Positions 8,139-16,496 of a DNA stretch of 34,576 bases are shown here, in pieces. The notes under the pieces are model-generated. The model was not told the origin of the DNA and searched no databases. It was given only the letters and a program-made list of their open reading frames with translations. Location of the stretch: assembly GCA_964390445.1 (NCBI GenBank), contig CAYMJJ010000017.1:1-34576 (forward strand), read 5' to 3'. Every line of letters begins with the position of its first letter. Position 1 is the first letter of the stretch. The translations under genes were made by a program, and so were the position numbers. Source of the stretch: Anderseniella sp964390445 (lineage in GTDB: Bacteria; Pseudomonadota; Alphaproteobacteria; Rhizobiales; Aestuariivirgaceae).

Positions 8139-8242
8139 TGCCGCTCCCTGGCCACTGAGCATTCTGGCGGGCGGCCAGCCGGATCAGCGCACTGTTGCCT
8201 GCGGTACATGCCTGCCAATTCTTGCCAAAAAGCGGCGGCCCC

Positions 8243-8857
8243 TCAAGAATGTGCAAAGATGTCGCTTTCCGGCCACCCGGCCAGATCGAGCGCGGCGCGG
8301 GTTGGCAGGAATTCGAAACACGCCAGGGCCAGTTCCATGCGGCCTTCCCGGCGCAGCATCTGGTCGAGGCGGATCTTGAGTTCGTGAAGGTATATCACGT
8401 CCAGCGCGGCATACTGCTTCTGGGCGTCCGACAGCACCGGCGTGCCCCAGTCGGAGCTCTGTTGCTGCTTCGACATCTCGACTCCGAGCATTTCCCGCAC
8501 CAGGTCCTTCAGGCCATGCCGGTCGGTATAGGTGCGCGCCAGCTTTGAGGCGATCTTGGTGCAGTAGACCGGGCCGGTGTCGGCCTTCAGGTAGGCCTTC
8601 AGCATGCCCACGTCGAAGCGGGCATAATGAAAGATCTTGGTGACCTTCGGGTCTTCCAGCAACGCCTTTAGGTTGGGCGCGTCATAGGTCGAGCGGTCAA
8701 GCTGCACCAGGTGAGCATCATCGTCACCGGCTGAAAGCTGCACCACGCACAGCTTGTCGCGATGTGCGTCCAGCCCCATGGTTTCGGTGTCAACCGCCAC
8801 CATTGTGCCGAAGTCCAGCCCTTCGGGCAGGTCGCCCTGATGTACTCTGATTGCCAT
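8243..8857 (-). CDS. rnd: RNase D-like 3'-5' exoribonuclease (single-domain)
   Basis: A 204-residue DEDDy-type exonuclease. Exo I is VAVDTETMGL (catalytic Asp and Glu), Exo II is FHYARFDVGML, and Exo III is YAALDVIYLHEL (Tyr and Asp). It lacks the C-terminal HRDC domains of E. coli RNase D; the short form is normal in alphaproteobacteria, where it probably trims structured RNAs such as tRNA precursors. The ATG at 8857 (MAIRVHQGDL) is preferred to a TTG 10 codons earlier. It lies upstream of lptC on the same strand, and a tRNA gene lies about 180 bases beyond its start. Confidence 0.88.
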   Translation of the reverse strand: MAIRVHQGDLPEGLDFGTMVAVDTETMGLDAHRDKLCVVQLSAGDDDAHLVQLDRSTYDAPNLKALLEDPKVTKIFHYARFDVGMLKAYLKADTGPVYCTKIASKLARTYTDRHGLKDLVREMLGVEMSKQQQSSDWGTPVLSDAQKQYAALDVIYLHELKIRLDQMLRREGRMELALACFEFLPTRAALDLAGWPESDIFAHS

Positions 8858-9036
8858 GGCCGCCGGCTCGTCCTCGTGTGCGTTCAAGTGATTTGAGCCG
8901 CGCTATAGCACGAATGCGGCTTGGGGCAACATCACAGCTGGTTGTGAGCGTGAATGGAAGGTGTCGCAGCGCACTTGCCGCGGCGGCGCTGCGAAGGCAA
9001 TCTTCATCAGCAGATGATCGCAATTTTGAGAGAGAA

Positions 9037-9123
9037 TGGTGCCCAGGAGAAGACTCGAACTTCCACTTCCTTTCGGAAACTAGCACCTGAAGCTAGCGCG
9101 TCTACCAATTCCGCCACCTGGGC
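9037..9123 (-). tRNA. tRNA-Leu (anticodon CAG)
   Basis: A complete 87-base class II tRNA with encoded CCA. The acceptor arms GCCCAGG and CCTGGGC pair. The D-arm contains TGGCGGAATTGGTAGACGCG, the anticodon arm is CTAGC-TTCAGGT-GCTAG with CAG in the anticodon position, a variable arm follows (TTTCC/GGAAG region), and the T-loop is TTCGAGT. This tRNA reads CUG, the favoured Leu codon of this GC-rich genome. Confidence 0.97.
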
Positions 9124-9184
9124 CCGATGCGGCGGGCGTCCGGCCAATGGTAGGAAAAGGGGCCGGTGCCGCTCAAGCAGGCGT

Positions 9185-9214
9185 GTCATAGAGTTGTGTG
9201 ATACTGCTTGTCAA
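9185..9214 (-). promoter_or_regulatory. Probable sigma-70 promoter of tRNA-Leu
   Basis: On the minus strand a perfect TTGACA (9214-9209) is followed after 18 bases by TATGAC (9190-9185), a 4/6 match to the -10 box. The -10 box ends about 61 bases before the mature tRNA 5' end, which allows a short leader for RNase P processing. The rest of 9124-9410 shows nothing else I can name. Confidence 0.5.
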
Positions 9215-9410
9215 CTGGCCAGTTGGCCGGTGCGCTGAAATGTTTGCCGGCTGCATTCCGGCCGCCATGGTTTTCTTGCGCGCACCCGGCAATGCACCTT
9301 TGCAACCAGGCGACTGGCCGGTTAAAAGCACTGTCAGACGAGGCTCACCCCGGCTGGCGATGCAATGCCTGCGGGCGAGTGGCCGGACAGGAATTCGAGG
9401 CAGGGTTTTG

Positions 9411-10376
9411 ATGACGTCATCCAGCAAGCTGATCACCATCATAGGCGGTTCCGGTTTCATCGGCCGCCATGTCACCCGGGCGATGGCGCGAGCCGGACAT
9501 CGCGTCCGCGTTGCCGTGCGCCGGCCCGACCTTGCCGGCCACACGCAGCCGATGGGCTTTCCCGGCCAGGTCATGCCGGTGCAGTGCAACCTGCGCTACG
9601 AGGACTCGGTCGTTGCCGCCTGCGAAGGCGCAGACGTCGTGATCAACCTGGTGGGCGTGCTGTATTCAGCCGGTGCACAGACCTTCTCGACGCTGCATGC
9701 CGACGGTGCCGCCGTGGCAGCCCGCGCCGCGCGCGAGGGCGGTGCCAGCCAGTTCATCCAGATGTCGGCCATTGGTGCCGATGATGAGTCAGGTTCGGCC
9801 TATGCCCGCACCAAGGCCGAAGGCGAAGCCAATGCCGCGCGCGAGTTTCCCGGCGCCATCATCGTGCGGCCATCCATCGTGTTCGGTCCCGAGGACAACT
9901 TCTTCAACCAGTTTGCCGCCATGGCGCGGTTTTCGCCCGCGCTGCCACTGATCGGCGGGGGCGTGACGAAATTCCAGCCGGTGTTTGTTGGTGACGTGGC
10001 CGAGGCCATTGCCGCGCTGGTCGCCGCCGGTGAAGCCACCGGCAAGACATATGAACTTGGCGGGCCGGAGGTCATGACTTTCCGCGAACTGCTGCAGTAT
10101 GTGCTCAAGGTCACCGGCCGCAAGCGGCTGCTGGTGCCGCTGCCGTTTCCAGTGGCGCGTGCTGTAGGCATCATCGCAGGCCTGCTGCCGTCTCCGCTGA
10201 TCACCGCCGACCAGGTCGAACTGCTCAAGACCGACAATGTGGTGTCGGATGAAGCCGTACGCGAGGGCCGCACGCTGGAAGGCCTTGGCGTGTGTGCAGA
10301 GCCGGTTGATGCCATCGTGCCCGGCTACCTGTACCGCTTCCGCCGCTCAGGCCAGTTCTCGGGGCTGAAGTTGTGA
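9411..10376 (+). CDS. NDUFA9-like NAD(P)-binding epimerase/SDR protein
   Basis: A 321-residue atypical short-chain dehydrogenase of the complex I NDUFA9-like group. The dinucleotide fold starts with IIGGSGFIGRHV (G-x2-G-x2-G), followed by VINLVGVLY and an MSAIGAD...SAYARTKAEGE active-site-like region with Tyr-x3-Lys. The C-terminal half resembles that of the mitochondrial accessory subunit. Bacterial members are thought to bind NADP(H) structurally or to act on small lipid or quinone-related metabolites, which is unproven. The ATG at 9411 has a GAGG site; the frame stays open further upstream but without a better start. It converges on uppP with a 5-base gap. Confidence 0.82.
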   Translation: MTSSSKLITIIGGSGFIGRHVTRAMARAGHRVRVAVRRPDLAGHTQPMGFPGQVMPVQCNLRYEDSVVAACEGADVVINLVGVLYSAGAQTFSTLHADGAAVAARAAREGGASQFIQMSAIGADDESGSAYARTKAEGEANAAREFPGAIIVRPSIVFGPEDNFFNQFAAMARFSPALPLIGGGVTKFQPVFVGDVAEAIAALVAAGEATGKTYELGGPEVMTFRELLQYVLKVTGRKRLLVPLPFPVARAVGIIAGLLPSPLITADQVELLKTDNVVSDEAVREGRTLEGLGVCAEPVDAIVPGYLYRFRRSGQFSGLKL

Positions 10377-10381
10377 GCGGC

Positions 10382-11200
10382 TCAGGCCGCAGCCGCGAAG
10401 AAGCCTGTGTGGACCAGGTACAGCAGCAACACGCCCAGCAGTAGCCGGTAGATCACGAAGCTGGTCAGCGAGTAGCGCTTGACGATGGCCATCAGGAAGG
10501 CGATTGCCGCAAGTGCGGTAAAGAACGTCAGCACACCGGTCAGGACAGCATCCCAGGAAATAGGCACGCCTTCCGACATCGCTTCGCCCAGCACCAGGAT
10601 GCCCGCGCCTGCAATGGCCGGAATGCCCAGCAGGAACGAGAACCGCGCCGCCTCGGGCCGTTCAAAGCCCAGCGCCCGGGCGGCCGTCATGGTGATGCCG
10701 GACCGGCTGGTGCCGGGAATGATGGCAATCGCCTGCGCAATGCCTATGATGATGGCGCTGCTGAATGTCATGTGTTCCATCTTCTTGTACATGCTGCCGA
10801 AGCGGTCGGCAAAGTACATGAGCAGCCCGAAGATGATGGCGTTCCAGGCAACGATTTCCGGCCCGCGCACCGCGTCGATCAACCCTGTCTTCTTGACGAA
10901 CAACCCGAACGCAACCGCCGGGATGGTGGCGAGCAGGATGAGCAGCGCCATTCGGCCGTGATCCGTCATCCGCCCGCGCATCAGGTTCAGTCCACCCACA
11001 GCCAGGTTCAGCACGTCGCGCCAGAAGTACGCCAGCACCGCCAGGAACGAGCCCATGTGCACCATCACGTCGACGATCAGCCCCTGGTCTGGCCAGCCAG
11101 TCAGCGCGGGCACCAGGATGAGGTGGCCCGACGAGGAAATCGGCAGGAATTCCGTGATGCCCTGAATGAGCGCCAGGACGATGATTTGTTCCAGGAACAT
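10382..11200 (-). CDS. uppP: Undecaprenyl-diphosphatase UppP (BacA)
   Basis: A 272-residue polytopic membrane enzyme that dephosphorylates undecaprenyl pyrophosphate to recycle the lipid carrier for peptidoglycan and O-antigen. The two active-site motifs are clear: EFLPISSSGHLIL near the N-terminus and PGTSRSGITM in the middle. About eight hydrophobic helices are visible, and the length matches the family. The ATG at 11200 has a GAGGG site six bases upstream. It also confers low-level bacitracin resistance in other bacteria. Confidence 0.95.
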   Translation of the reverse strand: MFLEQIIVLALIQGITEFLPISSSGHLILVPALTGWPDQGLIVDVMVHMGSFLAVLAYFWRDVLNLAVGGLNLMRGRMTDHGRMALLILLATIPAVAFGLFVKKTGLIDAVRGPEIVAWNAIIFGLLMYFADRFGSMYKKMEHMTFSSAIIIGIAQAIAIIPGTSRSGITMTAARALGFERPEAARFSFLLGIPAIAGAGILVLGEAMSEGVPISWDAVLTGVLTFFTALAAIAFLMAIVKRYSLTSFVIYRLLLGVLLLYLVHTGFFAAAA

Positions 11201-11338
11201 GATTTACCCTCGCAGTCCGCTCCGCGAATCCAGTTGTCGCCACAACTCGGCGCTAATGACATAACAGTCCCGCTTGCACGAATCGCCCTGCCGGCGGTTA
11301 TTTCGCAAGGTCTTATCAGACTGATTGGTAATTTCACT

Positions 11339-12025
11339 ATGGTTCGTCTGCTGCATTTTCCCCTCGATCCGTTTTGCCGCCGCATCAGGCTTACCCTGTC
11401 GGAGATGGGGCTGGCGGCTGAATTGCTCGAAGAACGCCCCTGGGAGGCGCGCGAGGATTTCATGATCCTCAACCCCGCCGGTACGCTACCAGTATTGATT
11501 GATGACGACGGTACCGTCGCCGCCGGTGTCGAGGCGGTCGGCCCGCACCTCGATGAAACCCGTGGTGCCGGCGCCGCTGCACTGTGGGGCACGGGTGCCG
11601 AACAGCGCGCCGAGGTGCGCCGGCTGGTAGCCTGGTTCGACGGCAAGTTCCACCACGAGGTCACCTCGCCGCTGCTGATGGAGAAGGTGGTTAAGCGGTT
11701 TGTGCCGGCAGCGCAAGGTGGCGGGGCACCCAACATGAACCGCGTGCGCGCCGCCATTGCCGCCCTGAAGCAGCACCTCGCCTACATCGACAGCCTGACC
11801 AGCACCCACAACCTGCTGGCTGGCAACGTGCTGACCGTGGCAGACCTGGCTGCCGCCAGTCATCTGTCCGTTGCAGACTTCACCGGCGACATCGTCTGGG
11901 ATGACGTGCCCGACGCGAAGGCCTGGTACCAGCGCATAAAATCGCGGCCCTCGTTCCGCCCGTTGCTGGCCGACCACGTGCGCGGTCTGGTGCCGGCATC
12001 GGACTACGCGGAGCTGGATTTCTGA
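11339..12025 (+). CDS. Glutathione S-transferase family protein
   Basis: A 228-residue GST. The N-terminal thioredoxin-like domain starts VRLLHFPLDPFCRRIRLTLSEMGL and contains the cis-Pro motif in NPAGTLPVLIDDDG. The C-terminal helical domain ends with GNVLTVADLAAASHLS, the N-capping 'S/T-x2-D' box. The substrate cannot be inferred. The ATG at 11339 agrees with usual GST starts; the frame is open far upstream through the uppP region, but that part has no GST similarity and is antisense to uppP. It lies 13 bases before queG, so the two may be cotranscribed. Confidence 0.85.
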   Translation: MVRLLHFPLDPFCRRIRLTLSEMGLAAELLEERPWEAREDFMILNPAGTLPVLIDDDGTVAAGVEAVGPHLDETRGAGAAALWGTGAEQRAEVRRLVAWFDGKFHHEVTSPLLMEKVVKRFVPAAQGGGAPNMNRVRAAIAALKQHLAYIDSLTSTHNLLAGNVLTVADLAAASHLSVADFTGDIVWDDVPDAKAWYQRIKSRPSFRPLLADHVRGLVPASDYAELDF

Positions 12026-12038
12026 TACACTGGCCCGC

Positions 12039-13151
12039 ATGACGGCCACCCTCGAAAACCGCTTGAGGACACGCGCCAGCGAGCTGGGCTTCTCCGCCAC
12101 GCGCATCGCGCGCGCCCGGCTGGGCGCGCATGTCGGCGACCGGCTTGACGAGGCCGTGGCAGATGGCTTTCACGCCAGCATGGACTGGCTGCAGACAACT
12201 GCAGACCGCCGCCGCAGCCCGGACGCAATGTGGCCACAGGCCCGCACTGCCATCGTGCTGGCAATGAACTACACCCCGCCGTTCGATCCTGTCGCCCGGC
12301 TGGCCGATACATCTGCCGGGGTCATTTCGGTCTATGCGCTGAACCGTGACTATCACGACGTGATCAAGGGCAAGCTGAAGGACCTCGCCGGATGGTTGGC
12401 CGTGCGCACCGGACAAGACGTGAAGGTGTTTGTTGATACAGCACCCTTGATGGAAAAGCCGCTCGGCGAACAGGCGGGCCTTGGCTGGCAGGGCAAGCAT
12501 ACCAACCTCGTCTCGCGCGAGCTTGGCTCGTGGTTCTTCATCGGCACCATCCTGTCCGCCGCAGAGCTGATCCCTGATGCACCCGAACAGGACCATTGCG
12601 GCTCCTGCCGTGCCTGCCTCGACGTATGTCCGACAGAGGCCTTTCCCGCACCTCACCGGCTCGATGCGCGGCGTTGCATTTCCTACCTGACCATCGAGCA
12701 CAAGGGTCACATAGCGGCAGAGTTCCGCCAGCCGATGGGCAACCGCATCTATGGCTGCGATGATTGCCTCGCGGTGTGCCCGTGGAACAAGTTTGCCGCA
12801 ACCGCCCGTGAACTGAAGCTTGCACCGCGCCCTGACCTGGTGTCGCCATCGCTCGCCAGCCTGGCTGTGCTGGACGACGCGGCGTTCCGGAAATTGTTCG
12901 CAGGCTCGCCGGTCAAACGGATTGGCCGTGACCGTTTCGTGCGCAATGTGCTGATCGCGATTGGCAACTCCGGCGATGCATCACTCGTTGATTGTGCGCG
13001 CAAGAGCCTTGATGATGCCTCTGCGCTGGTGCGGGCAATGGCCGTGTGGGCATTGTCCCGGCTGTTGCCGGAAGATGCGTTCGCGGCCTTGCGAGATGAA
13101 CGCGAGCAACGTGAACATGATGCGGATGTGTTGAGGGAATGGCGTGACTGA
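12039..13151 (+). CDS. queG: Epoxyqueuosine reductase QueG
   Basis: A 370-residue cobalamin- and iron-sulfur-dependent enzyme that converts epoxyqueuosine to queuosine in tRNA, the last step of the pathway. Two [4Fe-4S] motifs are visible: DHCGSCRACLDVCPTEAF and, after RRCISYLTIEHKG, GCDDCLAVCPWNKF. The N-terminal domain carries the B12 site (FVDTAPLMEKPLGEQAGLGW), and the C-terminus is a HEAT-like helical tail. The length is standard. It overlaps the next gene by 8 bases. Confidence 0.95.
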   Translation: MTATLENRLRTRASELGFSATRIARARLGAHVGDRLDEAVADGFHASMDWLQTTADRRRSPDAMWPQARTAIVLAMNYTPPFDPVARLADTSAGVISVYALNRDYHDVIKGKLKDLAGWLAVRTGQDVKVFVDTAPLMEKPLGEQAGLGWQGKHTNLVSRELGSWFFIGTILSAAELIPDAPEQDHCGSCRACLDVCPTEAFPAPHRLDARRCISYLTIEHKGHIAAEFRQPMGNRIYGCDDCLAVCPWNKFAATARELKLAPRPDLVSPSLASLAVLDDAAFRKLFAGSPVKRIGRDRFVRNVLIAIGNSGDASLVDCARKSLDDASALVRAMAVWALSRLLPEDAFAALRDEREQREHDADVLREWRD

Positions 13152-14010
13152 GAACAAGAAGCACCTGTTCTGCTTCGGCTTCGGCTATTGCGCGCGCGAA
13201 CTTGCCCGCCAGTTGCCGAAGGGTGAATGGACGATCACCGGTACCAGCCGGTCGCCGCTGGGTTGTGACGAGATCACCGCTGCCGGCTACCGGGCGGTGC
13301 AGTTCGGTGGTACGGCGCCGATTGACCCCTCGTTGCTGGATGGCGTTACGCACATCCTGCATTCCATCGCCCCCGGCGAGCACGGAGACCCGGTGCTGCG
13401 GCTGATGGGCGATGATCTTGCAGCCCATGCGGGCAACCTGGCGTGGTTCGGCTACCTGTCGACCACGGGCGTTTATGGCAATACCGATGGCGGCTGGGTC
13501 GACGAACACACCCCGCTGGAGCCGTCCGGCACGCGCGGGCAGGCGCGCCTTGAGGCCGAAAATGCGTGGCTCGGCATGCATGTCGCATTTGACTTGCCGG
13601 TGCATCTGTTCCGGTTGGCCGGTATTTACGGGCCCGGCCGCAACCAGATCGAGAGCCTGCGCAATGGCACCGCCAAGCGCATCATCAAGCCGGGCCAGGT
13701 GTTCTCGCGCATCCATGTCGAGGACATCGCGGGCATTTTGCGCGCCTCAATGGCGCATGTCGATCCCGGTGCCGCCTACAACGTCTGTGATGATGAGCCG
13801 GCCCCGCCGCAGGAGGTGGTCGAATGGGCGGCAGACCTGATCGGCATGGCACCGCCACCTGAAATCCCGTTTGAAGAGGCGGAGCTGTCACCAATGGCGC
13901 GAAGTTTCTACGCTGATTCCAAACGCGTTTCGAACGCCCGGGTGAAGGGTGAACTCGGCTACCGGTTCAGGTATCCGACCTATCGCGAAGGGCTAAAGGC
14001 GCTGGCCTAG
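13144..14010 (+). CDS. NAD(P)-dependent epimerase/SDR (YeeZ-like)
   Basis: A 288-residue protein with a Rossmann start FCFGFGYCARELARQL (G-x-G-x2-A), an STTGVYG stretch like that of extended SDR proteins, and FRLAGIYGPGRNQIE, the nucleotide-sugar epimerase-like turn. The Tyr-x3-Lys catalytic pair is not clear, which is typical of the atypical YeeZ subgroup. The GTG start at 13144 has a GAGGG site and overlaps queG, pointing to coupled translation. Its stop shares the CTAG at 14007-14010 with the convergent hydrolase gene. The substrate is unknown. Confidence 0.8.
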   Translation: MTENKKHLFCFGFGYCARELARQLPKGEWTITGTSRSPLGCDEITAAGYRAVQFGGTAPIDPSLLDGVTHILHSIAPGEHGDPVLRLMGDDLAAHAGNLAWFGYLSTTGVYGNTDGGWVDEHTPLEPSGTRGQARLEAENAWLGMHVAFDLPVHLFRLAGIYGPGRNQIESLRNGTAKRIIKPGQVFSRIHVEDIAGILRASMAHVDPGAAYNVCDDEPAPPQEVVEWAADLIGMAPPPEIPFEEAELSPMARSFYADSKRVSNARVKGELGYRFRYPTYREGLKALA

Positions 14011-14825
14011 GCTCTCTCATCTGCCTTGGCGCACAGCGCGTCAGCCGTCTCCACCAGCCGGGCGAGGTCACGGCCGGTAGACAGCCGGTGGTCGCCGTGC
14101 TTGATCAGGCCGAAGCTTACGTCATCGCCGCGCAACGAATGGTACACCTTCATGCCGTGCTGCCACGGCACGTCCGGGTCGTCCTCGCCCTGCAGGATGC
14201 GCACCGGGCAAGGCACCTCAAACCCGGTGTCCAGCATCAGGTGCTGCTTGCCGTCCTCGATCAGCGCGCGGGTGATGACGTAAGGCTCATCCGAATACTC
14301 TGATGGCCTTTCGTACTTGCCCAGCCGCTTCACCTCGTCGCGGAAATCATCGCCGTACTTGTCCCACATCAGGTCCCTGGTCATGTCGGTGGCCGGCGCA
14401 ATCAGGATCAGCCCGCCGAGCCTGTGCGCCTGTCCGGCCACGATCAGGCGGCGTGCCAGCAGCATGGCAATCCAGCCACCCATGCTGGAGCCCACCAGCA
14501 CGCGGGTGCCCGGTGCGTGGGCCTCGAACACCGCCTGTGCCTGGTCCAGCCAGCTGGATATGGTGCCGTCCGTGAACGCCCCGCCGCTTTCGCCATGGCC
14601 GGAATAGTCAAACCGGACGAACGACCGGCCGGTGCGCGTGGCATGGCTGGCCAACACCTCGGCCTTGGTGCCGCGCATGTCCGACTTGAACCCGCCCAGC
14701 CAGAACGTGCCGCAGGCCTGCGTGGTGCCGGGTGCTGCCCCGTCCTGAAGGTAAGCGATGGCGGTACCATCGGGCATGGTGTGGATATGTGGCACCTGCA
14801 TCGGCGTATTTGACTGGTCAGCCAC
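14007..14825 (-). CDS. Alpha/beta hydrolase
   Basis: A 272-residue alpha/beta hydrolase. The oxyanion region is FWLGGFKSDMRG, the nucleophile elbow is VLVGSSMGGW (Ser), an acid lies in ILQGEDDPDVPW, and the catalytic His in LIKHGDHRLS. The layout resembles ABHD10-like (mycophenolic acyl-glucuronide/depalmitoylating) esterases. The GTG at 14825 is preceded by AGAGGG; an ATG 8 codons in is the alternative. It is divergent from infC, an arrangement I recall from other Hyphomicrobiales. Confidence 0.83.
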   Translation of the reverse strand: MADQSNTPMQVPHIHTMPDGTAIAYLQDGAAPGTTQACGTFWLGGFKSDMRGTKAEVLASHATRTGRSFVRFDYSGHGESGGAFTDGTISSWLDQAQAVFEAHAPGTRVLVGSSMGGWIAMLLARRLIVAGQAHRLGGLILIAPATDMTRDLMWDKYGDDFRDEVKRLGKYERPSEYSDEPYVITRALIEDGKQHLMLDTGFEVPCPVRILQGEDDPDVPWQHGMKVYHSLRGDDVSFGLIKHGDHRLSTGRDLARLVETADALCAKADERA

Positions 14826-14942
14826 CGTTTCACCCTCTCAACATTGCTTGCAAAATCTGATAATGGTGTTTAGGTGCGATTTCGCACGATTTGAACCCCA
14901 AACCTCGAGTGCCCGGAATTGATCCGGTCAACGGGGCCAGAC

Positions 14943-14948
14943 AAGGAG
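14943..14948 (+). promoter_or_regulatory. Ribosome binding site that selects the infC AUU start
   Basis: AAGGAG ends 8 bases before ATT at 14957, ideal spacing. The in-frame TTG at 14951 is only 2 bases away and the first ATG (14969) is 20 bases away, so the ATT is the best start. A small GTGCG/CGCAC hairpin (14874-14887) lies further up the leader. Confidence 0.75.
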
Positions 14949-14956
14949 ACTTGACC

Positions 14957-15496
14957 ATTCGCAGACCGATGAACGGGCAGATGCCGCCCAAGGACGATGG
15001 ACCGCGCATCAATGATGCGATTACCAACGCCACCGTACTCCTGATCGATGATGAAGGAGAAAAACGTGGCGTGATGAAGCTTGAAGACGCCCTCGATCTG
15101 GCGACGCAGGCGGGTCTTGATCTGGTGGAAGTATCACCAAACGCAGAACCGCCGGTCTGCAAGGTGATGGATTACGGCAAGTACAAGTATCAGCTGCAGA
15201 AGAAAGCCAATGAGGCTCGCAAGAAGCAGAAGGTCATCGAGGTCAAGGAGATCAAGCTCCGTCCAGGTATCGACACCCACGATTATGACGTGAAGATGCG
15301 CGCCATGCGCCGGTTCTTCGACGAAGGTGACAAGGTTAAGGTCACGATGCGATTCCGTGGCCGCGAAATGGCACACACCGAGCTGGGTTTCGACCTGCTT
15401 CAGAAGGTCAAGGCCGACACCGAGGCAGTCGCCAAGGTGGAGTTCGAGCCGAAGATGGAAGGCCGCCAGATGATCATGATCCTGGCGCCGCGCTGA
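14957..15496 (+). CDS. infC: Translation initiation factor IF-3 (AUU start)
   Basis: A 179-residue IF-3, which binds the 30S subunit, prevents 50S joining and proofreads start codons. The N-terminal domain begins GPRINDAITNATVLLIDDEG, with the linker KVMDYGKYKYQLQKK and the C-terminal domain IKLRPGIDTHDYDVKMRAMRRFF. The start is a rare ATT, placed by the ribosome site. This is the known basis of infC autoregulation, because IF-3 discriminates against its own AUU codon. The usual downstream partners rpmI and rplT are absent; a terminator follows. Confidence 0.93.
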   Translation: MRRPMNGQMPPKDDGPRINDAITNATVLLIDDEGEKRGVMKLEDALDLATQAGLDLVEVSPNAEPPVCKVMDYGKYKYQLQKKANEARKKQKVIEVKEIKLRPGIDTHDYDVKMRAMRRFFDEGDKVKVTMRFRGREMAHTELGFDLLQKVKADTEAVAKVEFEPKMEGRQMIMILAPR

Positions 15497-15521
15497 CCGG
15501 CACTGCCAATTGAATTCAGCG

Positions 15522-15551
15522 AAGGCCGGGCCAGTGTGTCCGGCCTTTTCG
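15522..15551 (+). terminator. Rho-independent terminator of infC
   Basis: AAGGCCGG (15522-15529) pairs perfectly with CCGGCCTT (15540-15547) and is followed by TTCGTTT. It isolates infC from the downstream catabolic operon. Confidence 0.85.
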
Positions 15552-15588
15552 TTTCTGCATTAAATCCACGACCGATCCATCGCGGCGA

Positions 15589-15618
15589 TTGACTCCTGAA
15601 AAACTTGCGACATATCAT
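15589..15618 (+). promoter_or_regulatory. Putative sigma-70 promoter of the catabolic operon
   Basis: TTGACT (15589-15594) and TATCAT (15613-15618) are spaced by 18 bases. They lie 30 bases upstream of the first gene and just after the infC terminator. No obvious operator palindrome was seen around it. Confidence 0.5.
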
Positions 15619-15647
15619 TAGCGCACAAATGAATTTCCGGAGGTGTG

Positions 15648-16496
15648 ATGGCCGGCTATGCGCAACCAACCTCGCTAGACGAAGCGGTGTCGCTTCTCGA
15701 CAGCGGAGGCTGGACGTTGCTCGCCGGCGGCACCGACGTTTACCCTTCACTCGGTGAAGACCCTGTGCGTTCAGCCCTGCTGGACGTCAGCCGCATCGAG
15801 GGCTTGCGCGGCATCACGCACGCAGCTGATGGCGGCCTGCGCATTGGCGCGCTGACCACCTGGACGGATATTGTCAGGGCCGATTTGCCAAGTTCATTCA
15901 ACGCGTTGAAACAGGCTGCGCGCGAGGTCGGCTCGGTGCAGATCCAGAACCGCGCCACACTTGCCGGCAACCTGTGCAATGCCTCGCCGGCAGCGGATGG
16001 CGTGCCCCCGCTGTTGGCACTGGACGCCACGGTAGAGCTGGCCAGCCGCACCGGACGGCGCACGATGGCGCTTGGTGAGTTCCTGCAAGGCAACCGGAAG
16101 ACCGCGCGAAGTGCGCATGAACTAATGACTGCTATCGAAATTCCGGCATCGGCAACCACAGGCAATTCATCGTTCTTCAAGCTGGGTTCAAGGCGTTACC
16201 TTGTGATTTCCATCGCCATGGTGGCCGCGCGACTTGTTGCGGGCAGGGATGGCGGCATCACCGATGCAGCGATCGCGGTCGGCTCGTGTTCTGCTGTCGC
16301 ACAACGCTTGCCTGCGCTGGAAGCAGCACTCGCGGGGCAGCCGCTCGAAGCTGTGGCCGATATTGCCACTGCGAGCCACCTCGACGTGTTGTCACCGATT
16401 GACGACGTGCGCGCCCCGGCGTCCTACCGTCGCGACGCCGCCCTTGAAGGTGTGCGCCGCGCGCTGACGCAGGCTGCCGAAGGGCTGGCAACATGA
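15648..16496 (+). CDS. FAD-binding subunit of a xanthine dehydrogenase-family molybdenum hydroxylase (CoxM/XdhB-like)
   Basis: A 282-residue medium subunit that passes electrons from the iron-sulfur centres to FAD and on to an acceptor. The FAD-contacting motifs are LLAGGTDVYP near residue 25 and TLAGNLCNASPAADG near residue 105. The C-terminal part (about 175-280) is the CO-dehydrogenase flavoprotein C domain. The ATG at 15648 has a GGAGG four bases upstream; a GTG one codon earlier is too close. It overlaps the catalytic subunit gene by 4 bases, so the subunits are made together. It is the first gene of the operon. Confidence 0.9.
   Translation: MAGYAQPTSLDEAVSLLDSGGWTLLAGGTDVYPSLGEDPVRSALLDVSRIEGLRGITHAADGGLRIGALTTWTDIVRADLPSSFNALKQAAREVGSVQIQNRATLAGNLCNASPAADGVPPLLALDATVELASRTGRRTMALGEFLQGNRKTARSAHELMTAIEIPASATTGNSSFFKLGSRRYLVISIAMVAARLVAGRDGGITDAAIAVGSCSAVAQRLPALEAALAGQPLEAVADIATASHLDVLSPIDDVRAPASYRRDAALEGVRRALTQAAEGLAT

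Noticed and set aside
10772..11338. An upstream extension of the glutathione S-transferase frame
   Set aside because: It runs antisense through uppP, is His/Gln/Arg-rich, and GST homology begins exactly at the ATG at 11339.
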